A stretch of 64,000 nt of DNA from Mycobacterium celatum (GTDB taxonomy: Bacteria > Actinomycetota > Actinomycetes > Mycobacteriales > Mycobacteriaceae). Location of the stretch: NCBI RefSeq assembly GCF_002101595.1, contig NZ_LQOM01000024.1:285955-349954 (forward strand), written 5' to 3'. A model generated the notes under the pieces. That model saw nothing but the letters and a program-made list of their open reading frames with translations. It made no database searches and had not been told where the DNA came from. Within the stretch, counting starts at the first letter, position 1. Each line of letters begins with the position of its first letter. Shown here one piece after another: positions 53,136 through 63,500 of the stretch. Position numbers and translations under genes: made by a program.

Positions 53136-54146
53136 ATGGCCAACCAAGCCGACGGTGATAGCGCAAGAGAATCTGCGACAGACCATGGATATGACGCGTT
53201 TCTAAGCGACATAAAGGTCGGAAAACCGAAAAGGATTAGCGTTAAACACTTTCTCAAACTATGGAACTACCAGCGGCGCGGCGCATATATTGTGCGTCAA
53301 ATCGAGAACGAGTTAAACAAAAGAGGGCTTGCCTGTACTCCAGAAATCGCTAAGGCTGATTACTATGGTTCAGTTAACATTTTGGACAAGAGGGATCTTG
53401 CGCCGGGATCGTCCAATGAAGCCGGATGGCCCATCTCATCGGTTATAGATGACGAACGCGAGCTTGTCGGCGTGGGCCTTGACACTCCGCTATGCGAGGT
53501 AGAGACCATGATGGTGATGCGGGACTTCTCGCAATTGCCTGTCCTGAGCAAGACTCGAAGAGAGCTATACGGGACGGTTAGTTGGAAAACCTTGGCGCGT
53601 TGGCCTCATTCGCGAAAGGACTCAACAGCAAAAGAAGCAATGGTTAAGGGTGATCACGTAGCGCCATCAAGTGATGATTTGCTACAGCACATAGGCGCGA
53701 TAATTGCAAACGACTACATCTATATACGCAGTCCAGATAACGTTTTCGTCGCTATCTTAACCGCGACTGATCTGGCCGACAATTTTCTTAAGACAGCCGG
53801 ATCGTTTATAAGGATTGGGGAAATTGAACAACGCCTGCGGGCGTTGGTCAACCGGCTGCCCCTGCCGACCCTCCAAGAGGCCAAGCTCCCTGGCGACAAT
53901 AGAGAAATCTTAGGCGCTTCGGACCTTACCTTTGGTCAATACGTTGCGATCTTAGAAAAGCCAGAGAACTGGGATAAGATCGGGTTAGACTTTGATAGAG
54001 CGACGGTGGTGAAGAATCTAGTTTCCATAAATCAAATCAGGAATGATGTGATGCATTTTAGGCCGCGGCCATTAGAACCCGAGATGGAAGACCTAATACA
54101 GCAAGGTCTGAATTGGTTGCGTCAAGCAAGGCCCGTAAGGGATTGA
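53136..54146 (+). CDS. CBS-domain protein with HEPN-like C-terminus
   Basis: A 336-residue protein: an N-terminal helical segment (ISVKHFLKLWNYQRRGAYIV), a pair of CBS-like modules (about residues 95-215: VIDDERELVGVGLDTPLCEV, MVMRDFSQLPVLSK), and a C-terminal helical domain with RNDVMH (Arg302, His307), a pattern seen in HEPN RNases. ATG 53136 has GGAGG 5 nt upstream. Many codons end in A or T and the GC content is visibly lower than in flanking genes, so it was probably acquired from another source. The role is likely defence or ligand-gated RNA cleavage (inference). Confidence 0.75.
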   Translation: MANQADGDSARESATDHGYDAFLSDIKVGKPKRISVKHFLKLWNYQRRGAYIVRQIENELNKRGLACTPEIAKADYYGSVNILDKRDLAPGSSNEAGWPISSVIDDERELVGVGLDTPLCEVETMMVMRDFSQLPVLSKTRRELYGTVSWKTLARWPHSRKDSTAKEAMVKGDHVAPSSDDLLQHIGAIIANDYIYIRSPDNVFVAILTATDLADNFLKTAGSFIRIGEIEQRLRALVNRLPLPTLQEAKLPGDNREILGASDLTFGQYVAILEKPENWDKIGLDFDRATVVKNLVSINQIRNDVMHFRPRPLEPEMEDLIQQGLNWLRQARPVRD

Positions 54147-54264
54147 TACCTTTTCGGTCGGGCTTGAGGTGCGCGGCCTGGCAGGTGCGGCGTTTTTATT
54201 GCCGTCGATGACCGACCACCGAAGATGAGACATTCAGGATGTAGTGCTTGCGATGCGGTGCCTG

Positions 54265-55323
54265 CTAGGACCATCTGAAAGTCGTCGTGTTCCAAGCTGC
54301 GACCGCCGAGGAGCCCCTACCGACGTAGTCGGCTGCGGCCCACGTCTCGCCCACAGAAGGTAAGGGCTGAAACGGGAATCCGGTCGAGATGAACTTCTGG
54401 TCGACTCGCCACAACGGAAGATGCACGGCACCTTCCACATACGCACCGTGCTCCCGAACATCAGCTGATTCGACCGTGAACAGCACCGCATGGGATACCT
54501 CCCAGGTCTCGTCATACGCCTGGAAGAACGGATGGCAGGCGATGCGGAATGGACACCATCCGCAGGCTTCAGCCGATGGTGATGCCAGGCTCTCGTCGAA
54601 GCCGTCGGCCGCAGCGGAGTTAAAACTGTCGAGCATATCGACGGCCCGTTCCATCAGGGTCTTGACCTCGTTCGGATCGACCGAAAAGGCGTGCCGCTCA
54701 CCCCGTGACGTTTCGATCGCAGCGACAGCGGGCATCTCACCGAGATTGGCTTGTACTAGCGCACAGTAGATCAACAACTGGTCCCGCTGATCTGGTGACG
54801 GATCTGCTTGCCGCAATCCGGTTTTCGTGTCGACGACCCAAATCTTCCCATCAACTCGCTCTACCAGATCAGGCTGGCCGGCCAGCGGGAGGCTCGGATG
54901 ATCCAGCCGAAGTTCGCGCCACGGTAGCGGCGGAAGAAAACTGCTTTGTGCCGGTGCCGTCCGGGCCACAGGCCGAGGCTCAGAGCGGAGCCATGCCTTG
55001 CGGATGCGGGTCTTGGTTAATGACCACCCTGGCCAGTTATCCGGTGACGGTGGGGTAGCCGGAGCCCACTCCGCAGCGAGCCTGACCTGCGCAGTGGCAA
55101 CCGCAGCATCCCATATCGCTTCGAATCCCCTGGGGTCCCCGAGCTGTCGCTTGACCGAATGAGCCACTGTGCCAAGCGCTGCGGCGGGGCTCCATCGGCC
55201 CAAGGAGGACATCGCTGGGTCGCGTCCGAAACCAACCCGCCAGACGCACTTGTTCAGGTCGGTCAGCGCGGTGGCGGTGATGCGGTCGATCAACCGAGGG
55301 TGCGGGCGAGGCGGTCTAAGCAT
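54265..55323 (-). CDS. PD-(D/E)XK nuclease, Cas4/AddB-like with Fe-S cluster
   Basis: A 352-residue RecB-family nuclease. The active-site residues are His55, Asp152 (LAGQPDLVE), Asp165 and Lys167 (WVVDTKTG), and Gln182-Tyr186. Cys26 together with Cys254, Cys257 and Cys263 (EACGWCPFRIACHPF) fits the four-Cys iron-sulfur site of Cas4/AddB proteins. ATG 55323 overlaps the end of the DUF1998 helicase by 8 nt, so it is coupled to it. There is no cas gene or CRISPR array nearby; a role with the helicase is likely. Confidence 0.85.
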   Translation of the reverse strand: MLRPPRPHPRLIDRITATALTDLNKCVWRVGFGRDPAMSSLGRWSPAAALGTVAHSVKRQLGDPRGFEAIWDAAVATAQVRLAAEWAPATPPSPDNWPGWSLTKTRIRKAWLRSEPRPVARTAPAQSSFLPPLPWRELRLDHPSLPLAGQPDLVERVDGKIWVVDTKTGLRQADPSPDQRDQLLIYCALVQANLGEMPAVAAIETSRGERHAFSVDPNEVKTLMERAVDMLDSFNSAAADGFDESLASPSAEACGWCPFRIACHPFFQAYDETWEVSHAVLFTVESADVREHGAYVEGAVHLPLWRVDQKFISTGFPFQPLPSVGETWAAADYVGRGSSAVAAWNTTTFRWS

Positions 55324-58300
55324 TAAGTTGCGCCCAAACGGACAGCGGGTTTGTCCGGAATACGCGGATGTCCTGTACATCCACGTGGCGGAAGCGATCC
55401 ATGGCCTCGTCATACGCTTCTGCTTGGTCATCAATAAATAACGCCGGTTCAAGGCGCCATAACGGATGGCACAGAACAACACAGTTGTCGTTGCGCGTCA
55501 CAATGGGCACAGAATTGATGCTGTCCGCCGAGGCATCCATGGCAGCTGCAGCGGTCTTGATCCAGGGCTCATCGACAGACAATGACCGGCTCAGCGTCAA
55601 TCGCTCGCCGTTCGCCAGCTCCAGCATATCGAGGGCTAGTCGCCAGTCCAGCAATGAGTGCTGGCGCGAATTATGGTATGTACGAAGGCAGTCCGGGCAA
55701 GATGTGTCGCATCGCTCTCGGTGATCTGGGTGGTCCCAAAGGGTGCGCCGATCGATCAGGATGTCCTTCAGCATCTGTTTGAAAAGATCAGGTTGCCCCA
55801 ATTCGGCTGCGTATCCGGCACCGTTTGCCGCTGCGTCGGCGAGGAAAACCGCAGCGGCCACCTGGGCCTTGCTGTCCGGTGATTCAGCTCCAAACATGGG
55901 AAGGCGCAAAGGCGTTAATCCGGTGTGTAATTCGATCGGGTCGAGGTCCAGGTAGACCTGCGCGCCGCGGGAGATGACCTCAGCGAACGACGTGTAGGCA
56001 GCCTTCCCTGACGGTTGGTCGTACAGCGCGACGGCGCCAGTCTTCACATTCAGGCGACTCGGGGTGACCTGCAGAGTGTCGGTGACTCGAATTTCACCAA
56101 TTGTCACCAATGGGGACACATTGGCGAGACCCGGCTCCGCAAGGTATGTTTCGTCGGATTGTGGAACCAGTTTGAATCCTCTGGACATGTTGTCGTTGAT
56201 GGACACAAGCCTGCTCTGCTCGTAGAGATCGAGGTCGACGCGATCCAATTTCGCATGCGAGGTGGGTAAGGCGGGCACCGTCAGCTCCGGGCTGCCGGCA
56301 CCGCGCAGAACATCCAATTCTTCGTCGAAAGGCTTAGGCTTGTAGTCAGTTCGGAATCCGCGTGGCTCATAGAGGGTGATCTGCTGAAGCGTGTCGTGAC
56401 ATGTATTGCAGGTCGTGCTCTGCCCCAGCTCGGTGCGACCGCATCGCTTACATCTTCCGACAGGGTGCGGTGTACCTAGCGGATCCACAGCCTCTATCAC
56501 TTTGCCCTTGGGTCGATATGCGGCGAATCCCGCCGCCCGATGGATTAACCCGTCCTTCACTACCTGCGCACCTGGCGCGAACGAGCTGATCGCCATCGAC
56601 AGCGGACGGTCGCTTACAATGTTGTTCAGGAAGGCATTTCGGTTGTTAACCGCTGAATACCACAGGTTTCTGACCCTGGTGGGAAATCCAAACATCGGCA
56701 ATTTACCGTCCGCCGCAAGGGCTTTGCTCAGCTCGGTGTCAGCTGACCCAGTTTCGAATTCGACGACTTCGTCGATCTCATCGACCAGTTTGTGCTTCAA
56801 CCATGCGCGGATCTTGTCGATTTTCGATCCTTCGAGCGGTGTGTGCGCGACCAGACGGCCGACGATCTGATCGACCTGTGGCGAGGAGGCCAGCCACGCC
56901 GCGACCGTGGGACGGTACGTCGGCCACTCTTCAAACTGCCCAAAGGTGCCGTGGCTGCCCTCCGGAGTCCAGTCAGGGCCGGGCGCCAACGCCGAGAACG
57001 CCTCATACAGGCACTCACTGGCGGCAACACGCTGGATGATTCGGGTTCTGGTGAGGTCCAGGAATGGCTGCGGCGGAATGTCGCCGGTGATGCGGTCGGC
57101 GCGGTTGTAGTAGTACTCGTCGTGGCTGCGCTCCCGGCACATGGTGATCGCGAAGCTCAGCGGTTGGCCGGCACGGCCAGCGCGTCCGACGCGCTGCTGG
57201 TAGTTGAACCGCTGTGGCGGCATATTGGCCATCATCGTAGAGCGCAGTGAGCCGATGTCGACGCCAACCTCCATCGTTGTCGTCACGGACAGCACGTCAA
57301 GCTCGTCGGTCAGGTCATTCTCGTTTTGTATGAACGCGCCTTTGAACCACCGTTGTCTATCTCGCTGCTCAGAAAGAGGTTTCGTCTGGCCTGTCAGCTC
57401 TGCGATAGCAAGCCGCCGCGGTACTTGATGCGCCAGCCACGCGTAATAGTCGATTTCAGATTCCTCGTCGATCTCGACCCCTGTCAGTTCGCCGTGGAAA
57501 CACTGTCGGTTCGCGCAGACCCCAACGCTTGGATGCAAGTGCCCGAAATTGCAGCGCATACAACGCCACATCCTTCCGGTGCCACGTTGTAATACCAGGC
57601 TGGAATCGATCGAGGTTGTTTTTAGAAGCCACCCGGATATTGCGCGACCGACAGCTGGATCGGCGACCAGATCGTCCAACTGTCGTTCCACGGCTGCCTC
57701 GCTAATCCCTACCTTGGCAGCAACGGATTTGAGGTATTTCTTTACCGGTGTCGGAGGCAAAGCTTCGGGATGAACGCCGCCCTTCGTGCTGTTCTCCGTC
57801 CTGCCCCACAGTCCTAGGATTCGGAGCACACTGGCCAAAAGTTGGGATTGTTGGGCTTCGTCAAGCGGGCCGTCGACGGGCTCCCAACCGTCGACGGCGG
57901 CGAAGGCGATACCCACGTTTTCTAAGTCTCGTCGGGCCCGATCGAAGGTTGTCTCGATAACGGACGCTCGAAGCGCTGAACGTAATTTCTCCTGCCCCTG
58001 TAGAAGCGGCGGCTCAGCCCACAGGCCGGGCGCAGGCGGCGGGAACGCGCGGTACCACGGCGTCGTTCCCCACAACTGGTCCTCCAGCTGTTGGTTATAC
58101 GGATTGGGTCCACCCGGATTGACTCCCAGTGACACCAGGATGTCGGTGACCTTATTACACAGCTCGTTGAATGAAACGCTGGAGCTCTCCCCGAGTGTCT
58201 TGATCGCGTGGGCGAGAGCCTGTTCCTCGGAGGGATCTAGGGGAATACCGGTCTTCTGCTTCATCCTCGCGACCACCGCTGGGCCAAGGCCCTTCTCCTG

Positions 58301-60586
58301 CGCCGTGGCCGGCGCGTTAATCATGATGGCGTCCAGTGCTGTCAGCCCGTCCGGGCCCGCCTTGATCTCCTGACGTACAACCTGCGCAACAAGGCGACGA
58401 TGATGATTAAGCGCAACGCCCGCAGCGGTACGGGCGGCGTCGTCGCGGCTGTCGTTGAAGATAATCGTCTTGGAGTCGGCGATCGCCTGCCTCCCCGTTT
58501 TCCCGCCCGCCAGAGACCGAATGAGTTGCGACAAATACAGCTGTATTGAGGCGGCCGTACCAGCACCATGGGCTCGGATCGGGGAGAAGAGCTCTCCTTC
58601 ACGGAAGTTGGTCACGCGACGGGAGATAAAGCCGCATGCCGGACACCGGTCCGGCAGCGCGGGAATCCGATCTTCTGGCTTCTGGCCAACCACCTTAAGG
58701 CTTACGCCCGTTGCGTTGGCAGGATTGGCGGACGGGTCAGCAGCCCCGATTGCCGGATCCCACGTGGTAGTGGCGAATGCGACTTTGAGGGTGCCGCCGT
58801 CCTTTGTCCACTCGCCGGGCAGATCCTCGGGCACCCCCGGCCGATACCAGAAAAAGTCGGTGACCGGGCGTTGGAAGACCAGTTTGCCGCTCTGATCTTC
58901 GGTCACCGGCCCAGGTGACAAAAGGATCTCGTCGTAGTCATTATCAGTGGGAACGATGAAGCCACCTAGGCTGACGTCGCCGCACTCATAGCAATACAAC
59001 AGTTCGAGGACCCGGGAACCGCAGGTGGCACAGGCGCTGAGCGGGGTGTTGTACAAGCGGCCGATCTTTCGTTCTGGCGATGTTTCGATCACCCCGGAGC
59101 ACTCGGGGTTCGAACAGGCCCACAACCCGTGGGGAGTCCGTACGAACAGGTGCCCACGGAACGGAATTAGCTCATTTGATACCGACCCGGGATCTGAATC
59201 CGCAAGGAGCTGAAGTACTTTAGCGACTTCAGCTGGGCCATTTGGAGAATCGGGAAATAGCCGACTCGCGATGTCGTCAATCGAGGTCGCGCGCAACCGA
59301 TGCTCTACAGGATCCATGCACGCGGCGGCTAGTCGGTGTGAGATCTTCGCCGGGTCGTCGCCGATCGGCCTGGTATCGGTATAGAGTGGAATCTGCGTGC
59401 CAGGTTGAATGGTAAATGCGTCGGGCGAAACCCCAAAGAACTGCTCAAGATAGCGCCAACTAGCCTCAGACTCGTCCAATGAGGCCGAGGTCGCGATCAC
59501 CCGCAACTGCGGGCTGTCGGGAGATATCCCAAACCGCCGAAGTAGGGCCCGCAGGATCATCGCGACCTCACTGCCCGACGTGCCGCGATAGATATGCAAC
59601 TCATCCACCACTAACGTGAAGACGTGGTTTGGGTCGGCCTCCAACCAATCTGCGGTCTGCTTAAAGATCGATTGCTCGAAATGCCGCATCATCATGGTGT
59701 TGAGCATCGAGTAGTTAGTGACCATGATGTCGGGCGCACGGTCGACCATGTCCCAGCGGGTCATCATCTCCCCAGATCGCGGGTCTGGGAATTGACTCAA
59801 GTCGATTTCACGGCCGGCGTCACGGGACTTCTGCAACTCATTGAATTGCCGTTGGTAAGAACGTAATTCAGCTGCAACATCAGCTGCGGCGCCCTTTGAG
59901 GGCTTTTTGTTGGAGCCCAAGGTGTTGCCCGTATACCGTCCGAACCAGATCGGCTTGTCAGGCATCAGCGCGCGCAAGTCTCGGACCGCGCGACGTAAGC
60001 GGGTCATCTGGTCCTCGACCAGCGCGTTGGTCGGATACAGAATGAGTCCACGGACTGCGGACGCGCGGGTTTCTGGGTGGCGCATTGGGACAAAGTGTGG
60101 ATTATCTGAATCCCACCACCACTGGGCCTCATGTTGGGGGCGCCAGCTCCATGTCTCTGCGGCCAGACGTAGCAGCAGCGGCAACAGGAACGCCTCGGTC
60201 TTACCTGAACCCGTACCCGATGTGACGACGACATTGCGCCCGGGGGCGTCGCCACTTTGGAAATGATGGGCGATGGCCTGGGCCTGATGCTCGCGAAGCT
60301 TCAGATCATCAGCTGCGACATCAGGGAACACGGCCCTTGCGACGTCACGGGCGACCCGCTCGGAAATACCAACGCGGGCGACGACATCCAGCAATCGCTC
60401 GGTACTGGCGTAGGGGATTACCGGCTCGAGCATGATCTGCCCGACCAATGCGCCCGGTTGCTCTAGCAGCGCGCGGCGCTCCCTCATCACCGACTCGTCG
60501 TTGAGCCAGAAAGCGGTGTCGAAATACCGGAGGAAGGCATCGCGCAGTCCGATAGCAAGCGTGACCGGGGTGATCTGGTGTTCCAC
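55316..60586 (-). CDS. large DEAD/DEAH helicase with C-terminal DUF1998 (DruE/DrmA-like)
   Basis: A 1756-residue SF2 helicase. Walker A is TSGTGSGKTEAFLLPLL (residues 122-138), motif II LVVDELHIY (about 326-334), motif III ATSASLDES, and motifs V-VI VTTTMEVGVDIGSL and QRVGRAGRAGQPL (about 1130). The C-terminal DUF1998 has CDTSCPDCLRTYHNSRQHSL (about 1620-1645). Several extra CxxC pairs (CATCGS, CPACGF, CMRCNF, CKRCGR) suggest zinc ribbons. GTG 60586 has GGAG 8 nt upstream, 10 nt after the previous gene. Helicases of this size and layout are the core of Druantia and, in shorter form, DISARM defence systems. Confidence 0.88.
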   Translation of the reverse strand: MEHQITPVTLAIGLRDAFLRYFDTAFWLNDESVMRERRALLEQPGALVGQIMLEPVIPYASTERLLDVVARVGISERVARDVARAVFPDVAADDLKLREHQAQAIAHHFQSGDAPGRNVVVTSGTGSGKTEAFLLPLLLRLAAETWSWRPQHEAQWWWDSDNPHFVPMRHPETRASAVRGLILYPTNALVEDQMTRLRRAVRDLRALMPDKPIWFGRYTGNTLGSNKKPSKGAAADVAAELRSYQRQFNELQKSRDAGREIDLSQFPDPRSGEMMTRWDMVDRAPDIMVTNYSMLNTMMMRHFEQSIFKQTADWLEADPNHVFTLVVDELHIYRGTSGSEVAMILRALLRRFGISPDSPQLRVIATSASLDESEASWRYLEQFFGVSPDAFTIQPGTQIPLYTDTRPIGDDPAKISHRLAAACMDPVEHRLRATSIDDIASRLFPDSPNGPAEVAKVLQLLADSDPGSVSNELIPFRGHLFVRTPHGLWACSNPECSGVIETSPERKIGRLYNTPLSACATCGSRVLELLYCYECGDVSLGGFIVPTDNDYDEILLSPGPVTEDQSGKLVFQRPVTDFFWYRPGVPEDLPGEWTKDGGTLKVAFATTTWDPAIGAADPSANPANATGVSLKVVGQKPEDRIPALPDRCPACGFISRRVTNFREGELFSPIRAHGAGTAASIQLYLSQLIRSLAGGKTGRQAIADSKTIIFNDSRDDAARTAAGVALNHHRRLVAQVVRQEIKAGPDGLTALDAIMINAPATAQEKGLGPAVVARMKQKTGIPLDPSEEQALAHAIKTLGESSSVSFNELCNKVTDILVSLGVNPGGPNPYNQQLEDQLWGTTPWYRAFPPPAPGLWAEPPLLQGQEKLRSALRASVIETTFDRARRDLENVGIAFAAVDGWEPVDGPLDEAQQSQLLASVLRILGLWGRTENSTKGGVHPEALPPTPVKKYLKSVAAKVGISEAAVERQLDDLVADPAVGRAISGWLLKTTSIDSSLVLQRGTGRMWRCMRCNFGHLHPSVGVCANRQCFHGELTGVEIDEESEIDYYAWLAHQVPRRLAIAELTGQTKPLSEQRDRQRWFKGAFIQNENDLTDELDVLSVTTTMEVGVDIGSLRSTMMANMPPQRFNYQQRVGRAGRAGQPLSFAITMCRERSHDEYYYNRADRITGDIPPQPFLDLTRTRIIQRVAASECLYEAFSALAPGPDWTPEGSHGTFGQFEEWPTYRPTVAAWLASSPQVDQIVGRLVAHTPLEGSKIDKIRAWLKHKLVDEIDEVVEFETGSADTELSKALAADGKLPMFGFPTRVRNLWYSAVNNRNAFLNNIVSDRPLSMAISSFAPGAQVVKDGLIHRAAGFAAYRPKGKVIEAVDPLGTPHPVGRCKRCGRTELGQSTTCNTCHDTLQQITLYEPRGFRTDYKPKPFDEELDVLRGAGSPELTVPALPTSHAKLDRVDLDLYEQSRLVSINDNMSRGFKLVPQSDETYLAEPGLANVSPLVTIGEIRVTDTLQVTPSRLNVKTGAVALYDQPSGKAAYTSFAEVISRGAQVYLDLDPIELHTGLTPLRLPMFGAESPDSKAQVAAAVFLADAAANGAGYAAELGQPDLFKQMLKDILIDRRTLWDHPDHRERCDTSCPDCLRTYHNSRQHSLLDWRLALDMLELANGERLTLSRSLSVDEPWIKTAAAAMDASADSINSVPIVTRNDNCVVLCHPLWRLEPALFIDDQAEAYDEAMDRFRHVDVQDIRVFRTNPLSVWAQLNA

Positions 60587-60596
60587 GATTCGGCTC

Positions 60597-63500
60597 CTAG
60601 GTGGTGAACAGGGTGGCCAGGAGGTCCGCTGCGGCCCGATCGACGTCGGGATATACCAGGCTGGCGCGACGGGTTTGGTTGAACGACAGCTGCTTAGGCT
60701 GCGGCAACGCGCCCGACATCGCGACGATCGCCCGCCCGTACAGCCCCGGCAGGTCGCTGCCAAGGGGCACCAGGACGCTCTTTAGGGCGATTTGGTAGCT
60801 AACGAGAGACGTGCCAATCATGTTGGCGGCCAAATGTTTAGCAAGAAAAGGTGGGGACAGTGCGGCTGTCGAGGACTCCACGTCGGACGCGCTCCGGAAG
60901 ACATAGAGCGTCTCGAACCCCCTTCGCAACCGGTATGCGCCGGCGGCGTAAGGATCCCCCGTCGGCACCCAACTGGCCGAGGCAACGTCGAACCGCTCGG
61001 CCGAATCGAACCCGGGCATACCGGCACGGGGCAGTGCCGCAGCAACCTCCGAAAGCCTCGGCAGAGTCCGTAGCATCCGTATACCTGCATCGTCGACGAC
61101 GGTCACACTGCTGTCCGCAGCGACCAGGTTGCTCGCGTCGCCTCGGCTGATACCGGTGACGCCGTATTCGGTCGCCGCGTCAGCGCTGGGATGTTTGGCG
61201 AACTGGCCCCCGTAGGCAGCCGCCGCATCAACGACGTTCTCAATGTCGTCCGGCGTCCAGAAGCCCGTGAACCGGTACTCGCCATCTGCGGTCTCAGCCA
61301 GGCACGGCGGGGAGATCTCCCACCGGGCCGGGCGCCAACGCTCGTCGCGTTCGACCGCGATGTGTCCAAGTATTTCCAGCGCCCGCCGGAAATTCTCGGC
61401 GAACAGCGCGGTGCCTTCCAGTTGCAGTGCAATCTGATTCAAAGATGCGATAGGACCGCCGCCCAGGTGTTTGAGAGCGTCCAGCGCCGCGTCCCAGTCA
61501 GCTTGATTATCATCAGCTTTCGGTAGATCCCGCACCTCCACTGCGCTGTTTGCGGATGAGCGTTGCCCAGCCGAGCGTGAGCCCGCATTGCCGATCCAAC
61601 CTGGGGAGCGTTTGACTAAACCGCAGTAGCGGCAAGTGCCGTGAATGTATTTGGGTTGCCAACCGCCTAGAAACGGTGGGTACACGAGGTAATGCGCCCC
61701 GGTGACGACACAAGAGTTAGGGTCGGGGGTGCCGATCTGAATCGGAACCCTCGGCGCGCTCGGCCGTGGCTCGCCCCAGTTGACCGCTGCCGTGGCACGC
61801 ACGCTCGGGTCGACTCCCGACTCCTCGCCTGACGCCACCAGGCCGTCGACGACGGACGCGTAGATCTCGTCGCCCTGCTCGGACGCCGACACCACGCTCA
61901 GAGCATCGGTCAACGGGTATACCAGGCGAGGGGCGTCGTACCAGAGAACATCCACGTTGCTACTCGCACGCAACCGAATGGACGACTGTTGGACCGGATC
62001 TTTCCCGCCGCCAACGAATAGCGACAACCGGTAGTCAGCGTCCGCGAGGTTGAGTTCGTCGAGGGGCGCGACGATCGCACCCTCGTCACTGATCCATTCG
62101 TGGATGACGTCGTCGGAGTCGGTGTGGGCAATCGTCACGCGCAAATGGGATTCGGTTTGCGCGATCGCTCGAATTTCCGGTGGGGCCAGCGTCGACCATT
62201 TCCGGAGACGCGACGGGATGCGCAGTCCGCCGGCAATGGTGAGCTGGTTCTGGGCCAGCGGGATTAGTTCGTTGACATCGGTGCTCGGAGTTCTAAACAG
62301 CTGCACGTTCTTGAAGAGCGCCCAGCCGTGGGGCAGGCCTTGAAGCGCGTTCACGATTTCGAAACCAGGGCGTGCCGCCTGCTCCAAGGCGCTGCGCACC
62401 TGCTCGGCAGCGTTGATCTTCGCCTGGTTTTGCGCGTGCATGCGCACGAGTAACAACGAGTCGACGCCCAGTTGGAGACGTTCGGTCTCGACGAAGGCAG
62501 ATTGCAGCTCGTCGTAGCTCAACGGAATGATCTGCTTTGGGAAGTGCTTATACTCCGGCCCATCTTCGTCATCGGCACGCCGTAACCGCACCACACCTTC
62601 GAGCATGGACTCAGCGTCGAGAGCTTCGGCATACGAGGTCCGCCAAAGGCCTGCCGTTCCCGGAGCCAGGTTGATCTGCAACCACGATTGGTCCCGGGAA
62701 AGGACTTGCATCCTGCCGTCGGTGTCGGGGGGCAGTCGCAGCCCGAGCGCGATCTCCAGCGACGATCCGCGAAATCCAGAACGCACGTTGACCACGAGGC
62801 CTGCACGGGCGGTGAGGCTCACGGCCTGGTTGGTGCCGCTATCGGGCAGCACGCCGTCCCAGTTGCTCAGCTCCACCGCCGCGATCGAGGCGATCCGCTC
62901 GTGGCTGGTCGGGCGTTGCCACAATTTGACAAGGTTGCCCGGCGCGCTCGAGCCCGGCTTCAGCCAATCGTCTAGGTAGCGGGTGAGGGCATCAGGCGCG
63001 ATCTGCATGCCAGGGCTGAGGCCGTACCGCGCGAACATTTCAGGAAACTTGCGACGGTCACCCTCGCGGATAAGCGCCTGCGACATCGGTAGGCCGACGT
63101 AGCGGTGGGTAAGCGCATACGCTGTGGGCAGCCCCCGGTTCCCATCGTGGTTGGCGAGCCAAGTGTTCAAGCACTGCCAGAAGAATTCGGCGTGTTTGCG
63201 GTACTGGGTTTCGACTGATTTATCGCCCTCAGGCATCCCTAGCCGGCGGGCCAACCGCGGGTAGTAGGCATGGGCGGCCAACTTTTCCTCGGACTGGCCC
63301 ATGTCCTCGGCGGCCAACACACTGACTGCCAAGAACGCCAGGCACGGTGGCGGTACTTCGTTATTGTTGCGGCCATTCCACGCCGACGTGCGGAACTCCA
63401 GTGATTGAAGATCCAGCTTGTCCCCGTCGACCACTACCGCGCGCACTGCCTTGGCCAGCGCCTTGTCCGGGTCTGGCCCGGTGTACCTGGCCAGCTCGGC

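Noticed and set aside
54265..55323. Cas4 of a CRISPR system
   Set aside because: No repeat-spacer array and no other cas gene were seen; operon coupling to the helicase explains it better.
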